A DNA stretch of 64,000 nt from Pseudomonas arsenicoxydans. Lineage in GTDB: Bacteria; Pseudomonadota; Gammaproteobacteria; Pseudomonadales; Pseudomonadaceae. Positions within the stretch are counted from its first letter, which is position 1. Each line of letters starts with the position of its first letter. The position numbers were made by a program, and so were the translations under genes. The notes under the pieces were generated by a model, which saw nothing but the letters and a program-made list of their open reading frames with translations, searched no databases and was not told the origin of the DNA. Location of the stretch: NCBI RefSeq assembly GCF_006438915.1, contig NZ_RCZE01000004.1:1-64000 (forward strand), given 5' to 3'. Shown piece by piece: positions 45,933 through 57,375 of this stretch.

Positions 45933-48172
45933 GACTGAGCCTCTTCAGCAACCCGGATACCGACCTGCGCACACAGCGCGAGGAAGTTCGGGAACGACGT
46001 CGCGACGTTGGCGCAATCATGGATGCGGATCGGTGCAGTAGCGCGCAGCGATGCAACGCTGAATGCCATGGCAATCCGGTGGTCGCCATGACCATGCACT
46101 TCGCCGCCGCCGATCTGGCCGCCGTCGATGATGATGCCATCCGGGGTCGGTTCGCATTTGACGCCCAGTGCCAGCAAGCCATCGGCCATAACCTGAATCC
46201 GGTCCGACTCCTTGACCCGCAGCTCTTCAGCACCACGCAATACCGTGCGCCCTTCGGCACAGGCCGCGGCCACGAACAGCACCGGGAATTCGTCGATGGC
46301 CAGTGGAACCAGGGCCTCGGGAATCTCGATACCTTTAAGTTTAGCTGCACGTACGCGCAAATCCGCGACCGGTTCGCCGCCGACTTCCCGCTGGTTTTCC
46401 AGAGTGATATCACCACCCATCAGGCGCAGGATGTCGATCACGCCGGTACGGGTCGGGTTGATGCCAACGTGTTCGAGCACCAGTTCCGAACCTTCGGCGA
46501 TCGACGCAGCCACCAGGAAGAACGCGGAGGACGAGATGTCGCCCGGCACTTCGATGTGGGTCGCGGTCAGCTTGTGCCCGGACTCGACCGATGCGGTAGC
46601 GCCGCTGACGCTGACCGGATAGCCAAAACCTTGCAGCATGCGCTCGGTGTGGTCGCGCGTCGGTGCAGGCTCGGTGACGGTGGTCTTGCCTTCAGCGTAC
46701 AGACCCGCCAACAGCAGGCAGGATTTAACCTGGGCGCTGGCCATCGGCATGGTGTAGGTCAAACCCTTGAGCGTGTTGCCGCCACGAATGGTCATCGGTG
46801 GACGGCCTTCAGCCGCCGTCTCGATCACGGCGCCCATTTCACGCAGCGGATTGGCCACGCGATTCATCGGGCGCTTGGACAGCGAAGCGTCACCGGTCAG
46901 GGTGCTGTCGAAGCTCTGCGCAGCCAACAGGCCAGACAACAGACGCATCGAAGTGCCGGAGTTGCCCAGATAGATCGGGCCAGGTGCCGGCTTCAAACCC
47001 TGCAGGCCGACACCGTGAATGGTCACGCGACCATGGTGCGGACCTTCGATCACAACGCCCATGTCGCGGAAGGCTTGCAGGGTCGCCAGAGCGTCTTCGC
47101 CCTCAAGGAAGCCTTCGACTTCGGTGACGCCTTCGGCCAGGGAGCCAAGCATGATCGAACGGTGGGAAATCGATTTATCGCCCGGTACACGAATCCGCCC
47201 AGTCAGGCGGCCACCAGGTTGTGCCAGGAAAATCAGGTCGTTGGAGTTCATAGCGTCCACATAGGCCCGGCGGGCCAGGATTTTACTGAAATGCTCGCGG
47301 GCAACCCGGGCGCGAGTGAACACGCCCAACAATTGGTGCCCATCCCCTGCATCGACCGCGTCGCGCAAGGCGTCGAGGTCGCTGCGAAATGTATCGAGTG
47401 TGCGCAGGACAGCTTCGCGGTTGGCGAGGAAGATGTCGTGCCACATGACCGGGTCGCTCCCCGCGATTCTTGTGAAATCGCGGAAACCGCCGGCAGCGTA
47501 ACGGAAGATCTCAAGGTTTTCATTGCGCTTGGCCAACGAATCGACCAAACCGAACGCCAGCAGGTGCGGCAAATGGCTGGTCGCCGCCAACACTTCATCG
47601 TGGCGCTCGACCTGCATGTGCTCGACATCGGCGCCCAATTCGCGCCACAAACGGTCGACCACTGCCAACGCGGCCGGATCGGTTTGCTCCAGCGGCGTCA
47701 GAATCACTTTATGACGACGGAACAGTTCGGCGTTGGAGGCTTCCACCCCGCTCTGCTCGGAACCGGCAATCGGATGCCCCGGCACAAAACGCGACGGCAT
47801 GCCCCCAAACGCTTCGGTCGCCGCACGGACGACATTGCCTTTGGCGCTGCCCACATCAGTCAGAATCGCCGACCCCAGATCCATTGCGGCCAGGCGTACC
47901 AGCATTTTTTCCATGGCCAGGATCGGGATGGCCAATTGAATCACGTCAGCGCCCTGGCAAGCAGCGGCCAGGTCTTCTTCGCAGCGATCCACCACGCCCA
48001 ACTCGACCGCCAGCTTGCGCGACTGCGGATCGAGATCGACCCCGACCACTTCGCGGCACAGGCCGCTTTCACGCATACCCTTGGCGAACGAACCACCGAT
48101 CAATCCCAGACCGACCACCACCAGGCGACCGATCATAGGTGCAGCAGATTGCAGTGCAGTGACATCAACCAC
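45929..48172 (-). CDS. tyrA-aroA: Bifunctional prephenate/cyclohexadienyl dehydrogenase and EPSP synthase
   Basis: This 747-residue fusion starts at GTG 48172; an ATG 12 codons later ([20 protein letters not shown]) is possible. Residues 13-300 are TyrA, with the NAD loop GLGLIGGS and a [10 protein letters not shown] catalytic segment. Residues about 310-747 are AroA, with [20 protein letters not shown] then [18 protein letters not shown], and KESDRIQ near the end. It serves tyrosine synthesis and the shikimate pathway. The fusion is characteristic of Pseudomonas. The start overlaps the hisC stop and the stop overlaps cmk. Confidence 0.96.
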   Translation of the reverse strand: MVDVTALQSAAPMIGRLVVVGLGLIGGSFAKGMRESGLCREVVGVDLDPQSRKLAVELGVVDRCEEDLAAACQGADVIQLAIPILAMEKMLVRLAAMDLGSAILTDVGSAKGNVVRAATEAFGGMPSRFVPGHPIAGSEQSGVEASNAELFRRHKVILTPLEQTDPAALAVVDRLWRELGADVEHMQVERHDEVLAATSHLPHLLAFGLVDSLAKRNENLEIFRYAAGGFRDFTRIAGSDPVMWHDIFLANREAVLRTLDTFRSDLDALRDAVDAGDGHQLLGVFTRARVAREHFSKILARRAYVDAMNSNDLIFLAQPGGRLTGRIRVPGDKSISHRSIMLGSLAEGVTEVEGFLEGEDALATLQAFRDMGVVIEGPHHGRVTIHGVGLQGLKPAPGPIYLGNSGTSMRLLSGLLAAQSFDSTLTGDASLSKRPMNRVANPLREMGAVIETAAEGRPPMTIRGGNTLKGLTYTMPMASAQVKSCLLLAGLYAEGKTTVTEPAPTRDHTERMLQGFGYPVSVSGATASVESGHKLTATHIEVPGDISSSAFFLVAASIAEGSELVLEHVGINPTRTGVIDILRLMGGDITLENQREVGGEPVADLRVRAAKLKGIEIPEALVPLAIDEFPVLFVAAACAEGRTVLRGAEELRVKESDRIQVMADGLLALGVKCEPTPDGIIIDGGQIGGGEVHGHGDHRIAMAFSVASLRATAPIRIHDCANVATSFPNFLALCAQVGIRVAEEAQS

Positions 48173-49277
48173 GAGCCAGGACCTTGGTCAGCGCCTCTAG
48201 GAAGCGGCTGTTTTCCGCCGGCAAACCGACGGTGATGCGCAGGTGGTTCGGCATGCCGTAGTTGGCCACCGGACGCACGATCACGCCTTCGCGCAACAAG
48301 CCCTGAAACACTGGTGCAGCCACGCGACCGAGATCAACGCAAATGAAGTTGCCCTTGGACGGGATCCAGCTCAGACCCAACTCACGGAAACCGGCTTCCA
48401 GTTGCAGCATGCCGGACTCGTTCAGGCGACGGCTTTGCGCCAGATAGTCGAGGTCTTGCAGCGCAGCGCACGCAGCGGCCAAGGCCAGGCTGTTAACGTT
48501 GAACGGTTGACGCACACGGTTCAGCACGTCCGCGACCACGGCGGTGGACAAGCCATAACCGACCCGCAACGCCGCCAAACCGTAGGCCTTGGAGAACGTA
48601 CGCGAAACCAGCAGGTTCGGATAAGCCGCCAGATAATCCAGGCCATCCGGCAAATCGCTGCCCTCGGCGTATTCGATGTAGGCCTCGTCCAGCACCACCA
48701 GCACATGCGCTGGAACATCCTGCAGGAATTCATCCAGCGCCTCAGCAGCGAACCAGGTGCCGGTCGGGTTGTTCGGGTTGGCAATAAAGACCACGCGAGT
48801 TTCGGCATCGATCGCCGCCAGCATGCCCGACAGGTCATGCCCCCAGTCTTTGGCCGGAATCACTTTGGCCTGGGCACCGACGGCCTGGGTCACGATCGGA
48901 TAGACCGCAAACGCGTGCTCGCTGAACACGGCATTGAGGCCCGGCGCCAGATAGGCGCGCGCGACCAGTTCCAGAATGTCATTGGAGCCGTTGCCCAGCG
49001 TCACTTGATTCAGTTCGACGCGGCACTGCTCGGCCAACAAGGTCTTGAGCGCAAAACCATTGCCGTCCGGGTACCGGGTCAGTTCAGACAGCGCATTCTG
49101 AATCGCCGTCAGTGCCTTGGGGCTCGCGCCCAACGGGTTTTCATTGCTGGCCAGTTTGACGATGCTGGCTGGATCAAGGTCCAGCTCGCGCGCCAGTTCG
49201 TCCACAGGCTTGCCCGGGACGTACGGCGAAAGTTGTTGCACGCCTGGCTGTGCCAGGGCGAGGAAGTCATCACTCAT
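48165..49277 (-). CDS. hisC: Histidinol-phosphate aminotransferase (aromatic block paralog)
   Basis: This 370-residue PLP enzyme starts with ATG 49277 after AAGGGG. It has LASNENPLGASPKAL, FIANPNNPTGTW, DEAYIEYA and SRTFSKAYGLAALRVGYG, where Lys in FSKA binds PLP. In pseudomonads this copy lies between pheA and tyrA/aroA (hisC2) and can also act on aromatic keto acids. Its stop overlaps the next start by eight bases. Confidence 0.94.
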   Translation of the reverse strand: MSDDFLALAQPGVQQLSPYVPGKPVDELARELDLDPASIVKLASNENPLGASPKALTAIQNALSELTRYPDGNGFALKTLLAEQCRVELNQVTLGNGSNDILELVARAYLAPGLNAVFSEHAFAVYPIVTQAVGAQAKVIPAKDWGHDLSGMLAAIDAETRVVFIANPNNPTGTWFAAEALDEFLQDVPAHVLVVLDEAYIEYAEGSDLPDGLDYLAAYPNLLVSRTFSKAYGLAALRVGYGLSTAVVADVLNRVRQPFNVNSLALAAACAALQDLDYLAQSRRLNESGMLQLEAGFRELGLSWIPSKGNFICVDLGRVAAPVFQGLLREGVIVRPVANYGMPNHLRITVGLPAENSRFLEALTKVLARG

Positions 49278-49287
49278 TTGCTACCCC

Positions 49288-50382
49288 TTAGAGAACTGCT
49301 TTCGGGTAGGAACCCAGCACTTTGAGTGCCACTGCTTCCTGACTGATTTTTTCCAGTACACCTTTGATCAACGGATCGCGATGGTGACCGACGAAGTCGA
49401 TGAAGAACACGTAGGTCCATTTACCGCTGCGCGAAGGACGCGTCTCGATTCGAGTCAGGTCGATACCGTTGTCATGGAACGGCACCAGCAACTCGTGAAG
49501 CGCGCCCGGTTTGTTGCTCATGGAGACGATGATCGAGGTCTTGTCGTCGCCAGTCGGCGGCACTTCCTGGCTGCCGATCATCAGGAATCGCGTGGAGTTA
49601 TCCGGACGATCCTCGATTTTCTCGGCCAGACGGGTCAACCCGTACAGGCCTGCCGCCATGTCGCCGGCAATCGCCGCCGAGTTCCACTCACCTTTAACCC
49701 GCTTGGCCGCTTCGGCATTGCTGGACACCGCCACGCGTTCGACATTCGGGTAATGAGCATCCAGCCACTTGCGGCACTGGGCCAGCGATTGGGCATGGGA
49801 ATAGATGCGGCTGATGCTGTCGGTCTTGGTGTTCTCACCGACCAACAGGTGGTGGTGAATCCGCAACTCGACTTCGCCACAGATGACCATGTCGTGTTCG
49901 AGGAAGCTGTCGAGGGTGTGGTTGACCGCGCCCTCAGTGGAGTTTTCCACCGGGACCACGCCAAAGTTCACCGCACCGGCCGCCACTTCTCGGAACACTT
50001 CGTCGATCGCCGCCATCGGCTTGCTGATCACCGCATGGCCGAAGTGTTTCATGGCTGCGGCTTGGGTGAACGTGCCTTCAGGGCCGAGGTAAGCCACTTT
50101 CAGCGGCTGCTCGAGCGCCAGGCACGAGGACATGATTTCGCGGAACAACCGCGCCATCTCTTCGTTGCCCAGCGGCCCTTTATTACGCTCCATCACACGC
50201 TTGAGCACCTGAGCTTCACGCTCAGGACGATAGAACACCGGCACTTCGCCTTCGGCCAGCGAGGCCATCTTTACTCGCGCAACTTCCTGGGCGCAGCGTG
50301 CGCGCTCACTGATCAGCTCCAGGACTTTAGTGTCCAGGGCATCAATGCGGACGCGCAGTGCCTTGAGTTCTTGCTCAGACAT
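49288..50382 (-). CDS. pheA: Chorismate mutase/prephenate dehydratase
   Basis: This 364-residue protein has three parts. Residues 1-95 are an AroQ chorismate mutase (LRVRIDALDTKVLELISERA). Residues 95-270 are prephenate dehydratase, with GPEGTFTQAAAMKHFG, PVENSTEGAVNHTLD and the catalytic STRFLMIG. Residues 280-364 are an ACT regulatory domain with KPGALHELL and an ETRPSR motif, where phenylalanine usually binds. It makes phenylpyruvate. Its ATG overlaps the serC stop (TAATG). Confidence 0.97.
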   Translation of the reverse strand: MSEQELKALRVRIDALDTKVLELISERARCAQEVARVKMASLAEGEVPVFYRPEREAQVLKRVMERNKGPLGNEEMARLFREIMSSCLALEQPLKVAYLGPEGTFTQAAAMKHFGHAVISKPMAAIDEVFREVAAGAVNFGVVPVENSTEGAVNHTLDSFLEHDMVICGEVELRIHHHLLVGENTKTDSISRIYSHAQSLAQCRKWLDAHYPNVERVAVSSNAEAAKRVKGEWNSAAIAGDMAAGLYGLTRLAEKIEDRPDNSTRFLMIGSQEVPPTGDDKTSIIVSMSNKPGALHELLVPFHDNGIDLTRIETRPSRSGKWTYVFFIDFVGHHRDPLIKGVLEKISQEAVALKVLGSYPKAVL

Positions 50383-51467
50383 TAGCCGTGTTCCTTCTCG
50401 AACTCTGCCATGTACGAAACCAGTGCGTTGACCGCAACGATGTCGACGGCGTTATAGATGGAGGCACGCATGCCGCCCACGGAACGGTGACCCTTGAGGT
50501 TCAACAGGCCACGCTCGTCGGCACCGGCCAGGAACGGCTTGTCCAGACGGTCGTCAGCCAGACGGAACGGCACGTTCATCCACGAGCGGTCCGGCAGGTT
50601 GATCGGGTTGCTGTACAAGCCGCTGGCGTCGATGAAGTCATACAGCGTGCGCTGCTTCACTTCATTGAGCTTGCCGATGGCTTCAACACCGCCCTGCTCT
50701 TTCAGCCACTCGAACACCAGGCCGGACAAGTACCAGGCCAGGGTCGGCGGGGTGTTGTACATCGAACCGTTATCGGCCGCGACCTTGTAGTTGAGCATGG
50801 TCGGGCACAGGGAACGGGCGTGACCCAGCAGGTCTTCGCGAACGATGTTGACCACGATGCCGCTCGGGCCGATGTTTTTCTGGGCGCCGGCGTAGATCAT
50901 GCCGAAACGCGAAACATCGACCGGGCGCGACAGGATGTCCGAGGACATGTCGGCCACCAGCGGAACGTCACCGGTTTCTGGAATCCACTGGAATTCCAGG
51001 CCGCCGATGGTTTCGTTCGGCGCGTAGTGAACGTAGGCCGCGTCTTTCGACAGGTTCCATTCGTTCTGACCAGGGATAGCGAAATAGTCGTAAGGCTTGG
51101 CGGTCGCAGCGACATTCACGTTGCCGTAGCGCGAAGCTTCTTCGATGGCTTTCTGCGACCAGATACCGGTGTCGATATAGTCGGCAGTACCGTTTTCCGG
51201 CAACAGGTTCAGTGGAATCTGAGCAAATTGCTGGCTGGCGCCGCCTTGCAGAAACAGCACTTTATAGTTCGAGGGGATATTTAGCAGATCACGCAGATCC
51301 TGCTCGGCCTTGGTGGCGATGGACACGAACTCATCACTGCGATGGCTCATTTCCATGACCGACAGGCCCTTGCCGTGCCAGTCAAGGAGTTCACCCTGGG
51401 CGCGCTGCAGGACAGCTTCGGGAAGTGCCGCAGGACCGGCACAGAAGTTATAGGCTCTCTTGCTCAC
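50382..51467 (-). CDS. serC: Phosphoserine aminotransferase
   Basis: GTG 51467 gives the family's usual start, MSKRAYNFCAGPAALPEAVL, and 361 residues. A frame to 51497 adds ten unlikely residues. The protein has LLDWHGKGLSVMEMSHRSDE, LFLQGGASQQF, and YAGAQKNIGPSG with the PLP lysine. It makes 3-phosphoserine and also serves pyridoxine synthesis. It is transcribed with pheA and lies downstream of gyrA behind a REP pair. Confidence 0.96.
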   Translation of the reverse strand: MSKRAYNFCAGPAALPEAVLQRAQGELLDWHGKGLSVMEMSHRSDEFVSIATKAEQDLRDLLNIPSNYKVLFLQGGASQQFAQIPLNLLPENGTADYIDTGIWSQKAIEEASRYGNVNVAATAKPYDYFAIPGQNEWNLSKDAAYVHYAPNETIGGLEFQWIPETGDVPLVADMSSDILSRPVDVSRFGMIYAGAQKNIGPSGIVVNIVREDLLGHARSLCPTMLNYKVAADNGSMYNTPPTLAWYLSGLVFEWLKEQGGVEAIGKLNEVKQRTLYDFIDASGLYSNPINLPDRSWMNVPFRLADDRLDKPFLAGADERGLLNLKGHRSVGGMRASIYNAVDIVAVNALVSYMAEFEKEHG

Positions 51468-51525
51468 ATCCAATCTCGCTCTGATTTGGTAGGTCATGCA
51501 AACTTATCAGTCGACGCAGATCCAA

Positions 51526-51615
51526 TGTGGGAGCGGGCTTGCTCGCGAAGGCGGTGTAACAGACGACATCGATGCTGAATGTCAGTCCGTCTTCGCGAGC
51601 AAGCCCGCTCCCACA
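51526..51615. repeat. REP pair in inverted orientation (gyrA-serC)
   Basis: TGTGGGAGCGGGCTTGCTCG at 51526 and its complement ending at 51615 form a two-REP unit of the type common in fluorescent pseudomonads. Each REP is itself a hairpin. It lies between the gyrA terminator and serC. Confidence 0.85.
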
Positions 51616-51650
51616 CTCGATCTCCATGGGCGCCGAAATTTCAATACGGA

Positions 51651-51692
51651 CAAACAACAAGGGGGCGAATTCTCATCCGCCCCCTGTTTGTT
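51651..51692 (-). terminator. Terminator of gyrA
   Basis: AACAGGGGGCG and CGCCCCCTTGTT form a strong stem directly after the gyrA stop, with A/T-rich flanks on both sides. Confidence 0.75.
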
Positions 51693-51695
51693 CGC

Positions 51696-54350
51696 TTACT
51701 CTTGTGGCTCTTCGTCAGCGGCGGCATCGAGTTGCTGATCGTCAACAACGTCGTCGATCACGACTTCGCCGATGAACTCTGCACCCTCTTCGCCTTCCAG
51801 CTCTTCACCTTCGACTTCCGATGGCTCTTGAACCCGCTCCAGACCGACCAGTGTTTCATCGCTGGCCAGCTTGATCAGGGTCACGCCCTGGGTGTTACGA
51901 CCCAGGCTGGACACTTCGTCGACACGGGTACGAACCAGGGTGCCCTGGTCGGAAATCAGCATGATTTCCTCGCCATCCAGCACCTGGACCGCGCCGACCA
52001 GACGGCCGTTACGGTCGTTGCTGACCATGGCGATAACGCCCTGACCACCACGTTTGTACTCTGGGAACTCGGTGATCGCCGTACGCTTGCCGAAACCACG
52101 CGCCGAAGCGGTGAGGATCTGGCTGCCTTCTTCCGGGATCAGCATGGAAATCAGCTTCTGGCCTTCCGGCAGACGCATGCCGCGGACACCGCGAGCGGTA
52201 CGGCCCATGGCGCGAACGTCGGTTTCCTTGAAGCGAGTGACCTTGCCGCCGTCGGAGAACAGCATGACTTCGCGCTCGCCATCGGTAATGGCAGCGGAAA
52301 TCAGCACGTCACCTTCGTCCAGCTCCAGCGCGATCAGACCAACGCTGCGCTGACGGCTGAAGGATTCCAGCGGGGTCTTCTTCACGGTGCCTTTGGCGGT
52401 CGCCATGAAGATGAAGTGACCTTCGGTGTAATCCTCGACCGGCAGCATGGTGGTGATGTATTCATCACTGTCCAGCGGCAGCAGGTTGACCAGCGGACGA
52501 CCACGGGCAGCGCGGGACGCTTCCGGGATTTCGTAGGTTTTCAGCCAGTACACTTTGCCCTTGCTGGAGAACAGCAGCAGCGTGGTGTGGCTGTTGGCGA
52601 CCAGCAGGTGAGCGATGTAGTCCTCATCTTTAACGCCGGTCGCTGATTTGCCTTTACCGCCACGACGCTGAGCCTGGTACGCAGCCAATGGCTGGGTCTT
52701 GGCATAGCCACCGTGGGAGATGGTCACGACGCGCTCTTCTTCCGGGATCATGTCACCCAGGGTCAGGTCGAGACGGGCATCGAGGATCTCGGTGCGACGC
52801 ACATCGCCGTATTCGGCGCGGATCACTTCCAGTTCTTCGCGGATCACTTCCATCAGGCGCGTGGCGCTGTTGAGGATGCGGATCAGCTCGCCAATCTGGT
52901 TGAGGATCTCTTGATACTCGGCCAGCAGCTTTTCGTGTTCCAGGCCGGTCAGGCGGTGCAAACGCAGTTCCAGAATGGCTTGCGCCTGTTCTGGCGACAG
53001 GAAGTACTTGCCTTCGCGCAGACCGTATTGCGGGTCCAGGGTCTCTGGACGGCACGAATCGGCCCCGGCACGCTCAACCATCGCAACCACGGCGGAAGAT
53101 TCCCACGCGGTTTTGATCAACGCTTCCTTGGCTTCCGACGGCGTTGGCGAAGCCTTGATCAGCGCGATGACCGGGTCGATGTTCGACAGGGCAACCGCTT
53201 GACCTTCCAGAATGTGACCGCGTTCGCGGGCTTTACGCAGTTCGAACACGGTACGGCGGGTAACGACTTCGCGACGGTGACGAACGAAGGCTTCCAACAG
53301 GTCCTTGAGGTTCAGGATCCGCGGACGGCCGTCGATCAACGCAACGATGTTGATACCGAACACCGCTTGCAACTGGGTCTGGGCGTAGAGGTTGTTGAGG
53401 ATCACCTCAGGCACTTCGCCGCGACGCAGTTCGATCACGACGCGCATACCGTCCTTGTCGGACTCGTCGCGCAGCTCGGTGATGCCTTCAAGCTTCTTCT
53501 CTTTGACCAGCTCGGCGATCTTCTCGATCAGACGGGCCTTGTTGAGCTGGTAAGGGAGTTCGGTGATGACGATTTGCTGACGGCCACCGACCTTGTCGAT
53601 GTCTTCGATCGTCGAGCGGGCGCGCATGTAAATGCGCCCGCGACCGGTGCGGTAGGCTTCGATGATGCCGGCGCGACCGTTGATGATCGCGGCGGTCGGG
53701 AAGTCCGGACCGGGGATGTATTGCATCAGCTCATCGATGGTCAACTCAGGGTTGTCGATGAGGGCCAGGCAACCGTCGATGACTTCACCGAGGTTGTGCG
53801 GCGGAATATTGGTCGCCATGCCCACGGCGATACCGCTGGAGCCGTTGACCAACAGGTTGGGAATACGGGTCGGCATGACCGCCGGGATCATTTCGGTGCC
53901 GTCGTAGTTCGGCACCCAGTCCACGGTTTCTTTATGCAGGTCAGCCAGCAGCTCGTGCGCCAGCTTGGTCATGCGCACTTCGGTGTATCGCATGGCCGCG
54001 GCGTTGTCGCCGTCCACCGAACCGAAGTTGCCTTGACCGTCTACCAGCAAATAACGCAGCGAGAACGGCTGCGCCATGCGGACGATGGTGTCGTACACCG
54101 CGGTATCACCGTGCGGGTGATACTTACCGATGACGTCACCGACAACACGGGCAGATTTCTTGTACGGCTTGTTGAAGTCGTTGCCCAGCTCGCTCATCGC
54201 GAACAGCACACGCCGGTGCACGGGCTTCAAGCCATCGCGCGCATCCGGCAGGGCCCGCCCGACAATTACGCTCATTGCGTAGTCGAGGTAGGACTGCTTC
54301 AGCTCGTCTTCGATATTGACCGGGAGGATTTCTTTGGCCAGTTCGCCCAT
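51696..54350 (-). CDS. gyrA: DNA gyrase subunit A
   Basis: ATG 54350 gives the standard start [20 protein letters not shown] and 884 residues. The frame reaches 54434 but the extra part is not family-like. Tyr122 (AAAMRYTE) is the DNA-cleaving residue. The quinolone region reads HGDTAVYDT, with Thr83 and Asp87, the usual wild-type state in Pseudomonas. The C-terminal domain has the gyrase box QRRGGKG. An acidic tail ends the protein. It acts with GyrB to introduce negative supercoils. It is transcribed toward serC. Confidence 0.98.
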   Translation of the reverse strand: MGELAKEILPVNIEDELKQSYLDYAMSVIVGRALPDARDGLKPVHRRVLFAMSELGNDFNKPYKKSARVVGDVIGKYHPHGDTAVYDTIVRMAQPFSLRYLLVDGQGNFGSVDGDNAAAMRYTEVRMTKLAHELLADLHKETVDWVPNYDGTEMIPAVMPTRIPNLLVNGSSGIAVGMATNIPPHNLGEVIDGCLALIDNPELTIDELMQYIPGPDFPTAAIINGRAGIIEAYRTGRGRIYMRARSTIEDIDKVGGRQQIVITELPYQLNKARLIEKIAELVKEKKLEGITELRDESDKDGMRVVIELRRGEVPEVILNNLYAQTQLQAVFGINIVALIDGRPRILNLKDLLEAFVRHRREVVTRRTVFELRKARERGHILEGQAVALSNIDPVIALIKASPTPSEAKEALIKTAWESSAVVAMVERAGADSCRPETLDPQYGLREGKYFLSPEQAQAILELRLHRLTGLEHEKLLAEYQEILNQIGELIRILNSATRLMEVIREELEVIRAEYGDVRRTEILDARLDLTLGDMIPEEERVVTISHGGYAKTQPLAAYQAQRRGGKGKSATGVKDEDYIAHLLVANSHTTLLLFSSKGKVYWLKTYEIPEASRAARGRPLVNLLPLDSDEYITTMLPVEDYTEGHFIFMATAKGTVKKTPLESFSRQRSVGLIALELDEGDVLISAAITDGEREVMLFSDGGKVTRFKETDVRAMGRTARGVRGMRLPEGQKLISMLIPEEGSQILTASARGFGKRTAITEFPEYKRGGQGVIAMVSNDRNGRLVGAVQVLDGEEIMLISDQGTLVRTRVDEVSSLGRNTQGVTLIKLASDETLVGLERVQEPSEVEGEELEGEEGAEFIGEVVIDDVVDDQQLDAAADEEPQE

Positions 54351-54797
54351 GAGAAGCTCGATTCCTTTTTCTGGTGAAACTTCGTCACATCCATATGGGA
54401 CGAACGAAGCTCGCCGCTGCAGGCTGAGTGCCATACACCGACTTACGACAAATCAACAAGATTAACCATGGATTTGCGCAGTAAAGACAACCCCGCGGGA
54501 CTGCCTCGGAAAACGCCGGATGTTATCACAAGAGCCGCCACGCACCTATCCCCCAGACGCGCATGGAGCATAGTTAGTTGACCGGTGACAGGCTTCAGGG
54601 AGACGAGAGGGGCTTAGAGCTGCAATGAATGCAGATTTCGTAGATTAATGAGGGTTATTTGGTGACTGTGAGAGCCTCTTCGCGAGCAAGCCCGCTCCCA
54701 CATTGGTTCAGTGATGTGCCCGAGATCATAGACTCACATCAATCAATTGTGGGAGCGGGCTTGCTCGCGAAGACGATTTATCAGGCGCCAGAGATCT
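54351..54797. other. Non-coding interval upstream of gyrA
   Basis: It contains the gyrA promoter region (54351-54540, no clear -35/-10 pair) and an inverted REP pair (54678-54772). No gene is seen. Confidence 0.5.
54678..54772. repeat. REP pair in inverted orientation (mtnA-gyrA)
   Basis: CTTCGCGAGCAAGCCCGCTC at 54678 and the complementary form at 54748-54772 make a two-REP unit like that at 51526-51615. Confidence 0.85.
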
Positions 54798-55874
54798 TTA
54801 ATGCAGACGCTTACGGCACATCAACTGCGCCATCTTCGCCGTATCCGGCCGCTCGACAATGCCTTTTTCCGTGACGATCACGTCGATCAAGTCCGCCGGG
54901 GTCACATCGAACACCGGGTTGAACGCATCGACATCCGCCCCGATCCGCTTGCCCCCGACCTCCAGCAACTCGCGGCCATCGCGTTCTTCAATAGGGATTT
55001 CATCACCACTGGCCAGGTTCATGTCGATGGTCGAACTCGGCGCCACCACCATGAAGCGCACGCCGTGGTGCATGGCGTTGACCGCCAGCTGATAGGTGCC
55101 GATCTTGTTCGCCACATCGCCGTTGGCCGTGATGCGGTCGGCGCCGACGATCACCCAGGTCACGCCTTTGGTTTTCATGATGTGTGCGGCAGCGGAGTCG
55201 GCATTCAGGGTCACGGGAATACCCTCATTGGCCAGCTCCCACGCGGTCAGACGCGAGCCTTGGAGCCACGGCCGGGTTTCATCGGCGTAAACGCGCTCGA
55301 CCATGCCTTCGATAAAGGCCCCGCGAATCACACCCAGCGCCGTGCCGAAGCCGCCGGTGGCCAGCGCGCCCGTGTTGCAGTGGGTCAGGATCGCTTGTGC
55401 ATTGCCCTGATGCTTGCGGATCAGATCCACACCCAGTTGGGCCATGGTCAGGTTGGCTTCGCGATCACTTTCGTGAATGGCAATGGCCTCCGCCTCCAGC
55501 GCCGCCAGCGGGTCTGCGTCTCCCTTGAGACGGTCCAGGCGGTCGCGCATGCGACTCAGGGCCCAGAATAGATTCACCGCGGTTGGACGGGAATCGGCCA
55601 GCACCGCGTAATCCTCTTCCCACGCGGCCTGCCAGTCACCGCCCTCGGCAATCCGTGCGCGAGCCGACAGCACCATGGCATACGCCGCACTGATGCCAAT
55701 CGCTGGCGCGCCGCGCACTACCATCGACCGAATGGCCTCGGCAACACCGGCTGCACTGGTGTAGGCGATCCAGGTTTCTTCGAAAGGCAAAATACGCTGA
55801 TCCAGCAGGTACAGGGCGCCATCACGCCAATCGATGGCCTTCACTTTCTCCGCAGCCAACAGTCGATCGCGCAT
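54798..55874 (-). CDS. mtnA: S-methyl-5-thioribose-1-phosphate isomerase
   Basis: ATG 55874 follows GGGGTGTGGG and gives 358 residues. The frame up to 55952 runs into the divergent promoter. The protein has [50 protein letters not shown] and [20 protein letters not shown], the MtnA signatures with the catalytic Cys and Asp. It converts methylthioribose-1-phosphate to methylthioribulose-1-phosphate in methionine salvage. It is divergent from mtaD, another methylthioadenosine enzyme. Confidence 0.95.
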   Translation of the reverse strand: MRDRLLAAEKVKAIDWRDGALYLLDQRILPFEETWIAYTSAAGVAEAIRSMVVRGAPAIGISAAYAMVLSARARIAEGGDWQAAWEEDYAVLADSRPTAVNLFWALSRMRDRLDRLKGDADPLAALEAEAIAIHESDREANLTMAQLGVDLIRKHQGNAQAILTHCNTGALATGGFGTALGVIRGAFIEGMVERVYADETRPWLQGSRLTAWELANEGIPVTLNADSAAAHIMKTKGVTWVIVGADRITANGDVANKIGTYQLAVNAMHHGVRFMVVAPSSTIDMNLASGDEIPIEERDGRELLEVGGKRIGADVDAFNPVFDVTPADLIDVIVTEKGIVERPDTAKMAQLMCRKRLH

Positions 55875-55982
55875 CCCACACCCCGCACTCAAGCACAAAA
55901 GCCGCCGATTATAGCGATCCCCCCGCGAAGACGCTCGGGTATACTTCGCCATCCTTTACAAAAGCACTGGAACCGACCCTCG

Positions 55983-57317
55983 ATGCCGAACACTGCCGCT
56001 GCGCTCGACCTGTTATTGCTGCCGACCTGGCTGGTACCCGTCGAACCCGCTGGCGTTGTCCTCAAAGAGCATGGCCTGGGCATCCGTGACGGACGCATCG
56101 TCTTTATCGGCCCACGCTCGGCTGCGTTGAAGCTTAACGCAACTGAAGTGCGCGAGTTGCCGGACATGCTGCTCAGCCCCGGCCTGATCAATGCCCACGG
56201 TCACGCGGCCATGACGCTGTTTCGTGGCCTGGCCGATGATCTGCCGCTGATGACCTGGCTGGAAAACCACATCTGGCCGGCCGAAGCCAAATGGGTCGAT
56301 GAAACCTTCGTACGGGATGGCACGGACCTGGCCATCGCCGAACAGATCAAAGGTGGCATCACCTGCTTCTCTGACATGTATTTCTTCCCGAAGGTTGCCA
56401 GCGAACGCGTGCATAACAGCGGTATTCGCGCGCAAATCGCCATTCCGATCCTCGATTTCCCGATTCCGGGCGCCAGCACGGCGGACGAAGCCATTCGTCA
56501 GGGCGTGGAATTGTTTGGCGATCTCAAGCACCACGAACGCATCAAAATCACCTTCGGCCCCCATGCGCCTTACACCGTTGGCGATGAAAACCTGGAAAAA
56601 ATCCGGGTGATCGCCGAAGAGCTGGACGCCTCGATCCACATGCACGTACATGAAACCGCCTTCGAAGTGCAGCAATCGCTTGAGCAGCGCGGGGAACGCC
56701 CGCTGGCTCGCCTTGGCCGCCTGGGTTTGCTCGGGCCGCGCTTCCAGGCCGTTCACATGACCCAGATCAGCGATGAAGACCTGGTGATGCTGGTAGAAAG
56801 CAACACCAATGTGATTCATTGCCCGGAATCCAATCTCAAGCTGGCCAGCGGATTTTGCCCGGTCGAGCGCTTGTGGCAGGCCGGCGTCAATGTGGCCGTG
56901 GGCACCGACGGTGCCGCCAGTAACAACGATCTCGACCTGCTCGGTGAAACCCGCACCGCTGCGTTACTGGCCAAGGCCGTCGCCGGCTCGGCCACCGCGC
57001 TGGATGCTCATCGCGCCTTGCGCATGGCCACGCTCAATGGCGCCCGCGCGCTGGGGATCGAGGCTGAAACCGGCTCACTGGAAATCGGCAAAGCGGCAGA
57101 TATCGTCGCGTTTGACCTGTCCGGCCTGGCGCAGCAACCGGTCTACGACCCGGTTTCGCAGTTGATCTACGCCACCGGCCGGGACTGCGTGAAACACCTT
57201 TGGGTCGCCGGCAAGCAGTTGCTGGATGACCGACGCCTGACCCGCATGGATGAAGAACAGCTCTGCGCCGCCGCCAAGGCCTGGGGCCAGCGCATCAGTG
57301 GCCGTACCGAATCGTAA
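55983..57317 (+). CDS. mtaD: 5-methylthioadenosine/S-adenosylhomocysteine deaminase-type amidohydrolase
   Basis: This 444-residue protein of the TRZ/ATZ amidohydrolase family has [20 protein letters not shown], with the metal-binding Hx[25 protein letters not shown] and [14 protein letters not shown] with the catalytic Asp. It deaminates methylthioadenosine or S-adenosylhomocysteine to the inosine forms. In Pseudomonas methylthioadenosine goes through this deaminase before MtnP and MtnA, which fits the divergent mtnA. ubiG follows after 58 bp. Confidence 0.93.
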   Translation: MPNTAAALDLLLLPTWLVPVEPAGVVLKEHGLGIRDGRIVFIGPRSAALKLNATEVRELPDMLLSPGLINAHGHAAMTLFRGLADDLPLMTWLENHIWPAEAKWVDETFVRDGTDLAIAEQIKGGITCFSDMYFFPKVASERVHNSGIRAQIAIPILDFPIPGASTADEAIRQGVELFGDLKHHERIKITFGPHAPYTVGDENLEKIRVIAEELDASIHMHVHETAFEVQQSLEQRGERPLARLGRLGLLGPRFQAVHMTQISDEDLVMLVESNTNVIHCPESNLKLASGFCPVERLWQAGVNVAVGTDGAASNNDLDLLGETRTAALLAKAVAGSATALDAHRALRMATLNGARALGIEAETGSLEIGKAADIVAFDLSGLAQQPVYDPVSQLIYATGRDCVKHLWVAGKQLLDDRRLTRMDEEQLCAAAKAWGQRISGRTES

Positions 57318-57375
57318 GATCCCCGGACCATAAAACCGGGGCAACAGGATTTTTCAAGTTTTAGAGGACTGAACC

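Noticed and set aside
46019..48235. 738-codon plus-strand open frame antisense to tyrA-aroA
   Set aside because: The opposite strand encodes well-conserved TyrA and AroA motifs; the composition (His/Gln/Arg-rich) is that of an antisense shadow.
51579..51640. Possible small gene across the REP pair between serC and gyrA
   Set aside because: The sequence is palindromic REP DNA, so open frames on both strands are expected by symmetry.
52713..54377. 554-codon plus-strand open frame antisense to gyrA
   Set aside because: GyrA on the minus strand is unmistakable; the plus frame has no recognisable domain.
54590..54600. Quinolone-resistance change in gyrA
   Set aside because: Thr83 and Asp87 are the usual residues in Pseudomonas GyrA, so no resistance mutation is indicated.
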